Assembly: GCA_017464425.1 (NCBI GenBank)
Contig: JAFUDX010000021.1
Coordinates: forward strand, 57,297 to 121,296
DNA length: 64,000 nt
Direction: 5' to 3'
Source of the DNA: Treponema sp.
GTDB taxonomy: Bacteria > Spirochaetota > Spirochaetia > Treponematales > Treponemataceae
Shown: in pieces, positions 8,064 to 15,607 of the stretch
How positions within the stretch are numbered: position 1 is the first letter of the stretch
Layout: every line of letters begins with the position of its first letter
The notes under the pieces: generated by a model
Told to the model about the DNA's origin: nothing
The model's database searches: none
The model's input: the letters and a program-made list of their open reading frames with translations, nothing else
Translations under genes and position numbers: made by a program

Positions 8064-9107
8064 ATGCGCAGGTTCGATTATTCAAAACTTTCAAATTGTA
8101 CTGTTGATGCCGAGATTCTTGGGTATATCGCGAAAATCCATGAATGCAAGGGGCGGCAGGAATTGTATGTCCGCCAGAAAAAGGACAAGCTTGAAAAACT
8201 GGTTGAAATCGCAAAAATCCAAAGTACCGAAAGCTCGAACAAAATCGAGGGCATAGTCTCCACGAACACGCGAATCAAGCAGCTCGTGCAGGACAAGACC
8301 TCGCCCCGCAATCGCGACGAAAAAGAAATAATGGGCTATCGGGATGTTCTGAATATCGTTCATGAAAACTACGAGTACATTCCGATTACCCCGAATTATA
8401 TTCTCCAGCTCCACAAGTATTTGTATCAGTACGCAAACCCTGATTTTGGCGGAAAATTCAAGAATACGCAGAACTACATCGTAGCCACCATGCCGGACGG
8501 AAATTCCCGCACGCTTTTTACGCCGCTTTCCCCGATTGAAACTCCGAATGCCATGCAGGAACTCTGCGACACTTTTAACAGAGCGATGGGTCTTGGGGAA
8601 ATTGAACCGCTCATCCTCATCATCCAGTTCATAAAAGACTTTTTGTGTATCCATCCGTTTAACGACGGAAACGGCAGAATGTCTCGGCTTCTTACCACGC
8701 TTTTGCTGTACCGCTCAGGCTTTGTCGTCTGCAAATACATCAGCCTTGAAAAGAAAATCGAAAAAACGAAGGACGCATATTATGATGTCTTGGAGCAGTC
8801 CTCTGAAAACTGGAACGAGGCGAAAAATGACAACACACCGTTCGTAAAATACCTTCTTGGCATCATTCTTTCCGCCTACCGAGATTTTGAGGAACGGCTT
8901 ACCTTGATTGCCGATAAGCTTTCTGCCCTAGAGATGGTGGAAAAAGCCGCAAACTCCCGCCTCGGAAAATTCACAAAGAGCGACATTCAGGAAGAATGCC
9001 CGTCTTTAGCCCGACAGACAATAGAAAAAGCCCTGAAGCAGCTCTGCGACGCAAAGAAAATTGAAAAGAAAGGCAGCGGAAGAAAAACTTTTTATGTGAA
9101 AATGTAA
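8064..9107 (+). CDS. Fic family AMP-transferase with C-terminal winged helix
   Basis: A 347-residue Fic/DOC protein. The catalytic loop HPFNDGNGRMSR is complete near residue 196 and should transfer AMP (or another nucleotide) to a target hydroxyl. An inhibitory helix of the class II type (SSNKIEG) lies near residue 54, before the Fic core. The last 60 residues (KSDIQEECPSLARQTIEKAL) look like a winged helix-turn-helix, typical of self-regulating Fic proteins. GGAG motifs occur three times just before the ATG. No antitoxin gene is adjacent, in keeping with built-in inhibition. Confidence 0.9.
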   Translation: MRRFDYSKLSNCTVDAEILGYIAKIHECKGRQELYVRQKKDKLEKLVEIAKIQSTESSNKIEGIVSTNTRIKQLVQDKTSPRNRDEKEIMGYRDVLNIVHENYEYIPITPNYILQLHKYLYQYANPDFGGKFKNTQNYIVATMPDGNSRTLFTPLSPIETPNAMQELCDTFNRAMGLGEIEPLILIIQFIKDFLCIHPFNDGNGRMSRLLTTLLLYRSGFVVCKYISLEKKIEKTKDAYYDVLEQSSENWNEAKNDNTPFVKYLLGIILSAYRDFEERLTLIADKLSALEMVEKAANSRLGKFTKSDIQEECPSLARQTIEKALKQLCDAKKIEKKGSGRKTFYVKM

Positions 9108-9151
9108 AGTTAGGAATCAGCCCAAATACTCTGCCTTATGCCGGCTGCCGC

Positions 9152-9597
9152 TTACAGCTGCCGCAGAATCCAGTTCTGTGCGCCGATGCAGTCAATCAGC
9201 TCAAGCTGCTGCTCGCCCCAGAACATGTCCTCTTCCTCGTCCAGATAATACGCCTTGAGGATGTCGAATGTGGCGTAGTCATCGCGGGCTTCTTCGGTGA
9301 GCGTCTTGAGCCACGCCAAGCCGTCCTTTGACACCTGCAAGTCGTATTTGAGCCAGTCAATCGGGTTCTTATGGACGGGCGTTTCCTTTTTCGCGCCGCA
9401 CTTCACCTCGCCGCCCAAGTCGATGATGCGGTCGGTGCATTTATCTACCCACCCGCGCTCCTCGGTCGCGTGCTCAGCGTACTTTTCCGCGAGCTTCGCA
9501 AAGCCCTGAGAGGCGAACACGCGGGACTGTCCGCCTGCTGCGCCAAGTCCGTCACGATAATCTGCAATCCTTCGATGATTTTTGCCTTGTCTGCCAT
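9152..9597 (-). pseudogene. bfr: bacterioferritin-like protein, frameshifted near its start
   Basis: A ferritin-like protein of about 150 residues. The C-terminal part is clear: AEKYAEHATEERGWVDK and a final YYLDEEEDMFWGEQQLELI helix matching the bacterioferritin EExxHxxW-type helix. The natural start is MADKAKIIEGLQ at 9597 with GGAGGA just upstream, but that frame departs from the rest. A one-base shift near 9550-9565 separates it from GLGAAGGQSRVFASQGF. The usual iron-ligand histidine of the last helix is not evident. This is either a true frameshift or a sequencing error. Confidence 0.7.
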
Positions 9598-9749
9598 AAT
9601 TCCTCCAAAAATCTGTTGTGTCGTTGTGTCGATATTCTGATTTTAGCGCGGAAGGGCGCAAAAGCAATTTACAGTTTCGGCGCGGTGTAAAGCGGGTTTA
9701 CATTTTGGGGTGAAGTGTAAAGAAAAAAAATTATAATCGTAGACCTTCT

Positions 9750-9965
9750 CTACTTTTCAATCATCTGATACATATACACCCAGCCTTCCTGCCACAGTTT
9801 TGAAGATTCACGGCTTAATGTTTCATAGGCGGGAGAGTTGTACAGTTTCAAAATGCTGTCATTCAGCGAAAGGTGTTCGGAGCGGTTCAGTTCGCCGCAG
9901 ATTTTTGCGACTTTGTGCGGGATGAAAAGATGGACATTTTTCTGCGTTACTTGCGGTCGTGTCAT
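9750..9965 (-). CDS. small helical protein of the DUF3791/DUF3990 unit
   Basis: A 71-residue helical protein ending KLYNSPAYETLSRESSKLWQEGWVYMYQM. It resembles the small proteins (LYxSxTYxLLxxExTKLW pattern) often found beside DUF3791 and DUF3990 genes in gut bacteria. AGGAGG lies seven bases before the ATG. It is third in the unit, separated from the DUF3990 gene by three hairpins. A partner or antitoxin role is possible but unproven. Confidence 0.65.
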   Translation of the reverse strand: MTRPQVTQKNVHLFIPHKVAKICGELNRSEHLSLNDSILKLYNSPAYETLSRESSKLWQEGWVYMYQMIEK

Positions 9966-9984
9966 TTGAAAACCTCCTTAAAAA

Positions 9985-10074
9985 CTCCGCGTTAGCGGTG
10001 CCGCAAGGATGCGGCAAATCCATAATTGCGAAGCAATTATGATGTGACAAAAATACACGGATGTGTTTTTGTCA
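9985..10074 (-). other. three tandem hairpins between unit genes
   Basis: On the minus strand, starting at the DUF3990 stop codon, are GTGACAAAAA/TTTTTGTCAC (10043-10074), then a perfect palindrome CATAATTGC/GCAATTATG (10020-10040), then GCCGCA/TGCGGC near 10000-10016. They may stabilise the upstream mRNA or reduce read-through into the last gene. Confidence 0.5.
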
Positions 10075-10557
10075 CACCTCCTCCGATTTTAGAAATCGTA
10101 AATAGTGTAACGCTTTTTCCGTGTGAAAGCAAATTTGGTCTACATATTTCCATGTCATCAGTTCTTCGAGCAGTTCACGCTTGCTCAAAAATCCCGCCTC
10201 ATACAAGTTCAGGCTCTCATACACATTGTCGTTCGCAACCGCACCCATCACAACATCGTAATCGTAGGTAAAATGAATGTTCTGACGGTTTGACATGACA
10301 AAATCAAGCCATTCTTCGTCCGCATGGTGAAACACCTTGCTTTTCAAATCGGCTGTCTTGAAAATTAAGTTGTCCATTTCAAAAGTTGATACAACTGCTC
10401 TCTCGTAATTGAATCTGTCTTTCTTTATAAGCGACCATTTCTTTGCCTGGTCAAAATCAGTTGTCGTGTAGAAACCTGTCCCAAAATCCATTGAATGTGT
10501 TGCGTTTAAGATTTTTGGTTCTGAAACTTCCGAAAATCTGCCGTGAAAAATCTGCAT
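10072..10557 (-). CDS. DUF3990 protein, ADP-ribosyltransferase-like
   Basis: A 161-residue protein with the DUF3990 signature: an N-terminal HG motif (IFHGRFSEVSEPKI), then the FGTGFYTTTDFDQAKKW segment, and a later glutamate-containing helix (YEAGFLSKRELLEEL). DUF3990 is grouped with the ADP-ribosyltransferase fold; H-Y-[EDQ] residues can be matched only roughly here. The start overlaps the stop of the upstream DUF3791 gene (TAATG), showing coupling. It may act as a toxin or as an effector that modifies a host or cell target; which one is not shown. Confidence 0.8.
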   Translation of the reverse strand: MQIFHGRFSEVSEPKILNATHSMDFGTGFYTTTDFDQAKKWSLIKKDRFNYERAVVSTFEMDNLIFKTADLKSKVFHHADEEWLDFVMSNRQNIHFTYDYDVVMGAVANDNVYESLNLYEAGFLSKRELLEELMTWKYVDQICFHTEKALHYLRFLKSEEV

Positions 10558-10775
10558 TAATTTGTCCTCGCTTTTATGAAATCCACAATTGAGGCAAGAA
10601 TGTATGATTTTCCCTGCGTGTGCAGAATCTCGTAATGCTTGCCCAAAAAATCAAGTACTTTCTTCTGCGCAAAGTCGTTCGCCACATCGCGCCCGTTCAA
10701 GTTGTTTTCCGCCGCATATTCTTCTATGCACCACGAGATAAATTCGGCTTTCTTTTCAAACAGTTCGTCCGGCAT
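10557..10775 (-). CDS. DUF3791 protein
   Basis: A 72-residue helical protein (EFISWCIEEYAAENNLNGRDV ... HTQGKSYILASIVDFI pattern) matching DUF3791, the usual neighbour of DUF3990. The ATG at 10775 is preferred because GGAG lies seven bases upstream; an in-frame ATG at 10796 is the alternative. A TATAAT box lies about 40 bases upstream (10814-10819, minus strand). It begins the three-gene unit and could be the partner or neutraliser of the DUF3990 protein. Confidence 0.75.
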   Translation of the reverse strand: MPDELFEKKAEFISWCIEEYAAENNLNGRDVANDFAQKKVLDFLGKHYEILHTQGKSYILASIVDFIKARTN

Positions 10776-10851
10776 TGCGTTCTCCAACAAAAACATATCA
10801 TAAAATGAAGAAAAATTATAGTGTGTAGAGCCAAGATTGAGTCTCTTGCAT

Positions 10852-11403
10852 TCACCCCAAATACCCCGCAATCGGTGGCGGAAGGCTGTCGAAGAGGATT
10901 TTAGCAAAATCGTCGGGCGGGAGGGGCGTTTCGGCGGTGAGCCAGTCGAAGCAGAGGCACGAAAGTCCGTAGCAGTAGAGGCGGATTGCGCCTTCAAGAG
11001 CGGGTGTGAGCGGTTTTGTGCCGAGGCGTTTTTTGACTTCGGCGGTGAGCAGGTCGATGTTGATTTTTTGCATGTGGGTCAGAAAGGAGTCGTGTCCGCT
11101 CGTGTGGCGGAGCGCGTTCAAAAGGAAGCCGCGCTCTTCGGAAAAGTACCGCGCCCAGTCCCACAGAGCGTTCTGCCAGCGGTAGCCGTCTGCGCCGATT
11201 TTCCGCATGATTTTGAGCGTGTTCTGCGCGTAGCTCCACACAATCAGGTCGTATTTGTCGCGGAAGTGGTTGTAGAAGGTGACGGTGGTGATGGCGCAGT
11301 TGGCGGCGACCTCGCGCACGGTGATTTTGTCGATGGGCTTTTGCGCGGCAAGCTCCATAAACGACGCGGCGATGAGTTCTTTTGTGGTCAGGCGGGTCTG
11401 CAT
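10852..11403 (-). CDS. TetR/AcrR family transcriptional regulator
   Basis: A 183-residue repressor. The N-terminal helix-turn-helix is textbook (ITVREVAANCAITTVTFYNHFRDKYDLI, residues 25-52). The C-terminal ligand-binding part is helical and cysteine-rich (YCYGLSCLCFDW), as in the TetR_C group that partners DhaS-like or efflux genes. No efflux gene is adjacent, so the target is unknown. Confidence 0.85.
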   Translation of the reverse strand: MQTRLTTKELIAASFMELAAQKPIDKITVREVAANCAITTVTFYNHFRDKYDLIVWSYAQNTLKIMRKIGADGYRWQNALWDWARYFSEERGFLLNALRHTSGHDSFLTHMQKINIDLLTAEVKKRLGTKPLTPALEGAIRLYCYGLSCLCFDWLTAETPLPPDDFAKILFDSLPPPIAGYLG

Positions 11404-11454
11404 AGGGTGAGTATAGCAGATTTTTGGGAAATTGTGCAGCAGGCGTTGCGGGCG

Positions 11455-11640
11455 GCGTTTGAGCCCGCAGAGGGGGTAGCGGAAAACGGTAGCGTAGCGG
11501 ACGGTTGGAGCGAGGGGGAGTGACGCTTCGCTAACGAGTTTTGCGTTCGATTACAAATCGAATGTTCGCAAAACTCGCTTCCCCCACCCTAACTGCTCAT
11601 TTCTCACTGCTAACTCCTAACTTCTCCCTTCTCACTTTTC
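11455..11640. repeat. dispersed repeat block with long hairpin
   Basis: It contains GAGGGGGTAGCGGAAA, AGGGGGAG and a CTAACTCCTAACTTCTC word series also seen, in other order, at 51690-51925. A strong hairpin lies at 11536-11577 (GAGTTTTGCG TTCGATT aca AATCGAA TGTTCGCAAAACTC). No coding frame fits. It separates the TetR and LuxR genes. Confidence 0.55.
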
Positions 11641-12064
11641 ATCTTCCCATCTCAAACACGAGATTCAGCAGTTGCGTGCGCGAATTCACTCCCGCCTTGT
11701 TGAAAATGTTGTACACATGCTTTTTCACGGTGGAAAGGCTCACATGAATCTGCTCGGAAATGTCGTTGTTTGAGCGACCGTCGGCAATCAGGCGGAGCAC
11801 CGCGCCCTCCCGTTCGGAAAGGGAAAATGAAGTGACGGCTTCCGAAAGACACTCCGCGACATATTCCGTCTTATTCAAATCTTTTGGCGAGCGCAAGAGA
11901 AGTTCAAGCCGTTCCTTCAAAACCGAAAGCGTGCAAATGTCCTCGTCCGAAAACGACTCCAGCTCGGAATCATCGGAAAGTTTTACGATTTCTGCCTGAT
12001 TATTTTTCTGCACCACGATTTCAAAAGTATCCAACGAATCTGAATAATCTGATTTTTCGCACAT
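11639..12064 (-). CDS. LuxR-type helix-turn-helix regulator
   Basis: A 141-residue protein. Residues 1-75 are acidic and have no clear receiver signature. Residues 78-135 are a LuxR/GerE DNA-binding domain (LSEREGAVLRLIADGRSNNDI ... VSLSTVKKHVYNIFNKAGV). The start at 12064 is chosen because GGGGGAA lies just before ATG-TGC; an in-frame ATG at 12076 is possible. Two terminators precede it, so it has its own transcript. Confidence 0.8.
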   Translation of the reverse strand: MCEKSDYSDSLDTFEIVVQKNNQAEIVKLSDDSELESFSDEDICTLSVLKERLELLLRSPKDLNKTEYVAECLSEAVTSFSLSEREGAVLRLIADGRSNNDISEQIHVSLSTVKKHVYNIFNKAGVNSRTQLLNLVFEMGR

Positions 12065-12099
12065 AGCTTCCCCCATTCCGCGCAGAGTCGGTCGCACAT

Positions 12100-12133
12100 A
12101 AAAAAAGCCGTTCCAAGAATTCTGAAACGACCC
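12100..12133 (-). terminator. second tandem terminator
   Basis: On the minus strand CGTTTC pairs with GGAACG around AGAATTCTT and is followed by seven T. It backs up the terminator at 12141-12178 at the end of the cobalamin/TA operon. Confidence 0.65.
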
Positions 12134-12140
12134 CATTGCC

Positions 12141-12178
12141 AAAAAAAGAGCCTTTCCGCACAACACGAAAAGGCTTCC
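12141..12178 (-). terminator. terminator of the cobJ operon
   Basis: On the minus strand GAAGCCTTTTCG pairs with CGGAAAGGCTC, followed by seven T. It lies about 85 bases after the cobJ stop codon. Confidence 0.8.
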
Positions 12179-12261
12179 TTGCTCATAATTTAGTTCTATT
12201 TTACTGATTTTTCGGATTTTGAGAAGCAGTTTTTGGGCGAATTCCCCGTTTGGCGATGGAA

Positions 12262-13047
12262 CTAAAGTTCCTTTCTCTCAAACGCATACCCGCGCGGGGT
12301 GACAAGTTTCTTCCCCTGCGGCGTTTCAATCACCTTCGTTTCGCTATTCCCGACAAAAACCGTGGTGAACATGTCAAGTTCGGCAGTCGCAAGTTCTTTG
12401 AGCGTGAGAATTTCGCACTCCTCGCCTTCTCGTCCGATGTTCCGCGCGTAGCCACAAGGCGTGTTTTCGCCAAGCGTTTTGAGCAGAACCGTGCAGGCCT
12501 TAAAAAGATAATCCTTTCGCTTGTGGCTCATCGGGTTGTACATGACGATGCAGAAATCCGCGCGGGCAGCAGAATCGAGCCGTTTTTCGATTTTTTCCCA
12601 CGGGGTCATCAAATCGCTCAGGCTGATGACGGCAAAATCGTGAATCAAGGGCGCGCCGAGCAAGGCTGAACCACTCAGAGCCGCCGTAATGCCAGGCAAA
12701 ACGGAAATTTTTATGTTTTTGAATTCCTCGCCCCGCTCCTCGCAAGCTTTAGCAAAAATCTCGTAAATCAAGCCCGACATGCTGTACACGCCCGCGTCGC
12801 CCGAACAAATGAACACAACGCGCTTCCCTTTTGCCGCTTCTTCAAGTGCGAGTCTGCACCGTTCTTCTTCCTTCCGCATGGGCGTAGTGATGAATTCTTT
12901 TTCGCCGAAATGCGACTTCACAAGTTCGATGTAGACTTCATAGCCGACGATACAGTCACAATTTTTCAACGCTTCTGCACATGCAACGGTCATCTGCTCG
13001 AATTTTCCAGGCCCGATTCCCGCGACGATGAGATTTCCTTGTGTCAT
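12262..13047 (-). CDS. cobJ: precorrin-3B/cobalt-factor III C17-methyltransferase
   Basis: A 261-residue SAM-dependent tetrapyrrole methylase (CbiH/CobJ) that methylates C17 and contracts the corrin ring in the anaerobic B12 route. The glycine-rich start LIVAGIGPGKFEQMTVA, the CSGDAGVYSMSGL loop, LPGITAALSGSALLGAPL and MYNPMSHKRKDYL are all characteristic. The start overlaps the preceding toxin stop codon as ATGA, so it is translationally coupled to a toxin gene. It is last in the operon, before two terminators. Confidence 0.92.
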   Translation of the reverse strand: MTQGNLIVAGIGPGKFEQMTVACAEALKNCDCIVGYEVYIELVKSHFGEKEFITTPMRKEEERCRLALEEAAKGKRVVFICSGDAGVYSMSGLIYEIFAKACEERGEEFKNIKISVLPGITAALSGSALLGAPLIHDFAVISLSDLMTPWEKIEKRLDSAARADFCIVMYNPMSHKRKDYLFKACTVLLKTLGENTPCGYARNIGREGEECEILTLKELATAELDMFTTVFVGNSETKVIETPQGKKLVTPRGYAFERKEL

Positions 13048-13376
13048 TGGGTTATTTCCTCACTGAGAATTGTTTCATAGTCACGCCGTGCATATAAAAC
13101 GCGAACAATCTGAACCGTTTTTTCTTCGCCGTTTTCCGAAACGATATAGAATGCTTTGAAATTCTTAATAAGCACAAATCTGAATCCATAATTTGCCAAG
13201 AATCTGTCTTGAACTGGCGTTCCGCTGAATGGATGGCGCGACAAGGCTGAGATTTCTTTGGTCATCAAGTCGGCAAGATTCGATGCGGCTTTCGGATTTC
13301 CAAGCGTATCCTTTATATATGATAAGATTTCTTCGATGTCAGATTTTGCACTGGCGGAAATTTCAATAGAATACAT
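13044..13376 (-). CDS. RelE/ParE-family toxin
   Basis: A 110-residue protein of the RelE/ParE fold. MYSIEISASAKSDIEEILSY is a typical first strand and helix, and IVRVLYARRDYETIL a typical last strand (R/H near the C-terminus). Family members cleave mRNA on the ribosome or inhibit gyrase; the subtype is not decided here. The start overlaps the antitoxin stop (TAATG) and its own stop overlaps the cobJ start (ATGA). Confidence 0.88.
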   Translation of the reverse strand: MYSIEISASAKSDIEEILSYIKDTLGNPKAASNLADLMTKEISALSRHPFSGTPVQDRFLANYGFRFVLIKNFKAFYIVSENGEEKTVQIVRVLYARRDYETILSEEITQ

Positions 13377-13639
13377 TAAATCCCCAAATTCGCGCGAATA
13401 TTGTGCATGGCATTTTCAAATGGCTCGTGCCGCCCCTCTTTGAAATCCTTCATACCCTCGGCAAGTTTTGCGTACAAGTCAAGTTTTTCAAGCAAGCGGT
13501 CATACTGCGTGATGCTCATGACCGCCAAATCGCCCTGCCCGTTTTTCGTAATAAAAACTGGCTCGTTCGTGCTGTGACAATACTGTGAAATTTCAGCGTA
13601 TTTGTTTCGCAAATCTGCGCTCGCCCTGATTGCTGGCAT
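13376..13639 (-). CDS. Phd/YefM-family antitoxin
   Basis: An 87-residue antitoxin. The Phd/YefM fold is seen in RNKYAEISQYCHSTNEPVFITKNGQGDLAVMS with the usual ITKNG..D..VM core; the rest is the toxin-wrapping tail. It precedes and overlaps the toxin gene. A good -10 box (TATAAT, 13657-13662 minus) lies just upstream, suggesting a private promoter in addition to read-through from cbiG. Confidence 0.88.
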   Translation of the reverse strand: MPAIRASADLRNKYAEISQYCHSTNEPVFITKNGQGDLAVMSITQYDRLLEKLDLYAKLAEGMKDFKEGRHEPFENAMHNIRANLGI

Positions 13640-13676
13640 GGTATTACCCCCGAAGAATTATACCTTAATTATATCA

Positions 13677-14741
13677 TTATTTGCATATAATACAAGCCGA
13701 AAAGTCAGAAACAAGCGTTGATTTTAGCCCTTCTGGAATTTTCACTTCGATTTTTCGCACACCTGCCGCGAGCGTCATGCCGTCTTTTGCGGTTTTGGGA
13801 ATAAGGATTTCGCTTGCTCCTGCCGCCCATACTGCCCGTTCGCACACATTGTCTGTGCCTGTGATTTCTGAAACGAAGTCAGAATGGCTCACTTTTTGGG
13901 GAATAGCGTTCAATTCTTCGGCAGAAAAGGTAACGAACGGTCGTTTGAGCGACTCTGAGAGCGAAAGAATCGCGTTTTCGTCTTTTTTGAGATCGATTGA
14001 GGCGATTTCTTCTACCGAACGATAGTCAATTTTGTGTTTTTTGAGCGTTTCACAAACGAACGATTGTAATTCTTCCGCTGATTTTCCTTTTTTGCACCCG
14101 ATTCCAAGCACCACGCACCGCGGAATCAAATTGAGTATATCATTTTTGATATATAGAGAAATCGTGAACTGCGGGCGAGACCCCGAATCAAGTTCGGGGG
14201 GACAGTTTTTTTCAGATGCCTTGCGGGACTCATGCAGGACTTTGACGGCGAATTCTTTGGCTTTCTGCATGTCGTTGATTACGAGATTGTTTTTTTTCGC
14301 AAATTCGTCGATGGCGGGGAGATTGTTCACATCGCTTGCGGTCGTAATCACGGGCGTTGCCCCAAGCACACGGGCGATTCCTCGCGCCAATTCATTCGCG
14401 CCGCCAATGTGCCCAGAGAGAATCGGAATCACAAAGCTACCCTTCTCGTCTATCACGAGCACGGCGGAGTCAGTCGTTTTGTCGCGGACGAATGGAGCAA
14501 TCGCACGCACAGCAATTCCCGCCGCCCCAATGAAAACGAGCGCGTTTCCTTCCTTGAAGTGAACTTTTACCCATTCCGAAAGCGAGATGGAATTTTTTCT
14601 CGCAGAAGAAGCACAATCGACCGTGACTTCAGAAAAATCGAGTTCGCCAGACTCACGCGAATCAACTTCCTTTATGAGCAAACAAATTCGCTCGGCGAGA
14701 GAAAATCCTGCTTCGGTAAATGAAATAATGTAAATCTGCAT
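13677..14741 (-). CDS. cbiG: cobalt-precorrin 5A hydrolase CbiG
   Basis: A 354-residue CbiG, which opens the lactone of cobalt-precorrin-5A and releases acetaldehyde in anaerobic B12 synthesis. The N-terminal domain has GNALVFIGAAGIAVRAIAPF and IPILSGHIGGANELA; the C-terminal domain has VVLGIGCKKGKSAEELQ and GVRKIEVKIPEGLKSTL. Between them, residues 174-190 (EKNCPPELDSGSRPQF) are encoded by a palindromic element at 14181-14199 that is not expected in CbiG. It follows a PIN toxin gene by 24 bases and precedes an antitoxin by 37. Confidence 0.9.
   Translation of the reverse strand: MQIYIISFTEAGFSLAERICLLIKEVDSRESGELDFSEVTVDCASSARKNSISLSEWVKVHFKEGNALVFIGAAGIAVRAIAPFVRDKTTDSAVLVIDEKGSFVIPILSGHIGGANELARGIARVLGATPVITTASDVNNLPAIDEFAKKNNLVINDMQKAKEFAVKVLHESRKASEKNCPPELDSGSRPQFTISLYIKNDILNLIPRCVVLGIGCKKGKSAEELQSFVCETLKKHKIDYRSVEEIASIDLKKDENAILSLSESLKRPFVTFSAEELNAIPQKVSHSDFVSEITGTDNVCERAVWAAGASEILIPKTAKDGMTLAAGVRKIEVKIPEGLKSTLVSDFSACIICK
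14181..14199. repeat. palindromic element inside cbiG
   Basis: CCCCGAA TCAAG TTCGGGG, with GCGAGA and GGACAG flanks. It resembles the element at 6277-6299 (stem around TCAAG/CTTGA). It is in frame and lies in the linker between the two CbiG domains, so it would be tolerated. Confidence 0.6.
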
Positions 14742-14765
14742 GCGTTCTGACCTGCATCAGTAAAA

Positions 14766-15245
14766 TCAAGAATTCTGCGCAGCGCGAGCCAAATCTGCGT
14801 CCCAAGTTTTGAGCGGAACATCTTTTCGACGGGCAAGCTCCAAGTAAGTAGCATCGTAGTAAGTGAGGTTTTCCGCCTGTGCAATCGAAAAGATTCGAGC
14901 GCGGATTTCAGAATCGGGCTGCAAGTCGGTGTAAATCGGAAGCTCGGCAATCGACATAAAAATCGCGTCTGTTTGGGCTTTGGTGATCCGTGCGGGTGCG
15001 CCATTTTTTTGCGGTTTTGCGGCATTTAAAAGGACATTCCCGATTTCAAACCAAAAAAGCTGCGGCACGATAATCTGCCCGTTTTTTTGGATTAAATCTT
15101 GCAAAAAATCACGCGAAACCGATGACTCATCGCTCGTGAATTCAGAGAGAAGTGCACTCGCAAAATAGGAAGTGTCAACGACCGCAAGAGGAAGCGAATC
15201 TTCGAGATTGCCGTTTGAATCGATGACGATGTGATTTTTTTGCAT
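14766..15245 (-). CDS. vapC: PIN-domain toxin, VapC-like
   Basis: A 159-residue PIN-domain ribonuclease of a type II toxin-antitoxin pair. The acidic residues are visible: AVVDTSYFASALL (first Asp), FWFEIGNVLL (Glu), LTYYDATYLELARR and PLKTWDADLA (later Asp residues). There is an N-terminal extension of about 20 residues. The start directly follows the antitoxin stop (TAA-ATG). It lies upstream of cbiG in the same transcript. Confidence 0.88.
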   Translation of the reverse strand: MQKNHIVIDSNGNLEDSLPLAVVDTSYFASALLSEFTSDESSVSRDFLQDLIQKNGQIIVPQLFWFEIGNVLLNAAKPQKNGAPARITKAQTDAIFMSIAELPIYTDLQPDSEIRARIFSIAQAENLTYYDATYLELARRKDVPLKTWDADLARAAQNS

Positions 15246-15539
15246 TTACCGCCTACCCTCATTCTTCCACTGCTGAATCTGCGACACCGTAATGGGCGCA
15301 GTTTTGTTCTGCGCGGAGATTTGCGACGAAACCCTCATGAGCCGATTCCACGCATTGAGAGCCTGTGTAGATTCTTTTTTTTGAGGGCTCTGCATGACGG
15401 CAACATCATGCCCATTCCGCGTGATAGTAACGACAATACCTTCCTCGACCTTGCGCAAAAGCTCCGCAAAGTAAGTTTTTGCCTGAAACGACCCGATTGA
15501 AACTCTGTTGGCTTGAACAGCCCCCGCCATTGGCATCAT
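15246..15539 (-). CDS. Phd/YefM-family antitoxin of the PIN toxin
   Basis: A 97-residue antitoxin with the Phd/YefM DNA-binding fold (VSIGSFQAKTYFAELLRKVEEG and VTITRNGHDVAVM). The tail after residue 55 (NAWNRLMRVSSQIS) would wrap the toxin. GGAGG lies eight bases before the ATG. It is the first gene of the cobalamin/TA operon, so antitoxin autoregulation would also set expression of cbiG and cobJ. Confidence 0.85.
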   Translation of the reverse strand: MMPMAGAVQANRVSIGSFQAKTYFAELLRKVEEGIVVTITRNGHDVAVMQSPQKKESTQALNAWNRLMRVSSQISAQNKTAPITVSQIQQWKNEGRR

Positions 15540-15560
15540 ACGCGCCTCCTTGTGAGTATT

Positions 15561-15588
15561 ATAATAGCAGATTTTTAGAAAAAGTCAA
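15561..15588 (-). promoter_or_regulatory. promoter of the TA-cobalamin operon
   Basis: On the minus strand TTGACT (15583-15588) and TATTAT (15561-15566) are 16 bases apart; a TATAAT overlaps at 15558-15563. The -10 area (TATTATAAT) is partly symmetrical and may bind the antitoxin. Confidence 0.55.
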
Positions 15589-15607
15589 CCAGTTTACAGA
15601 CTAGTTT

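Noticed and set aside
10837..11523. Long plus-strand frame of 228 codons
   Set aside because: It is antisense to the clear TetR gene, has no ribosome binding site and no recognisable domain.
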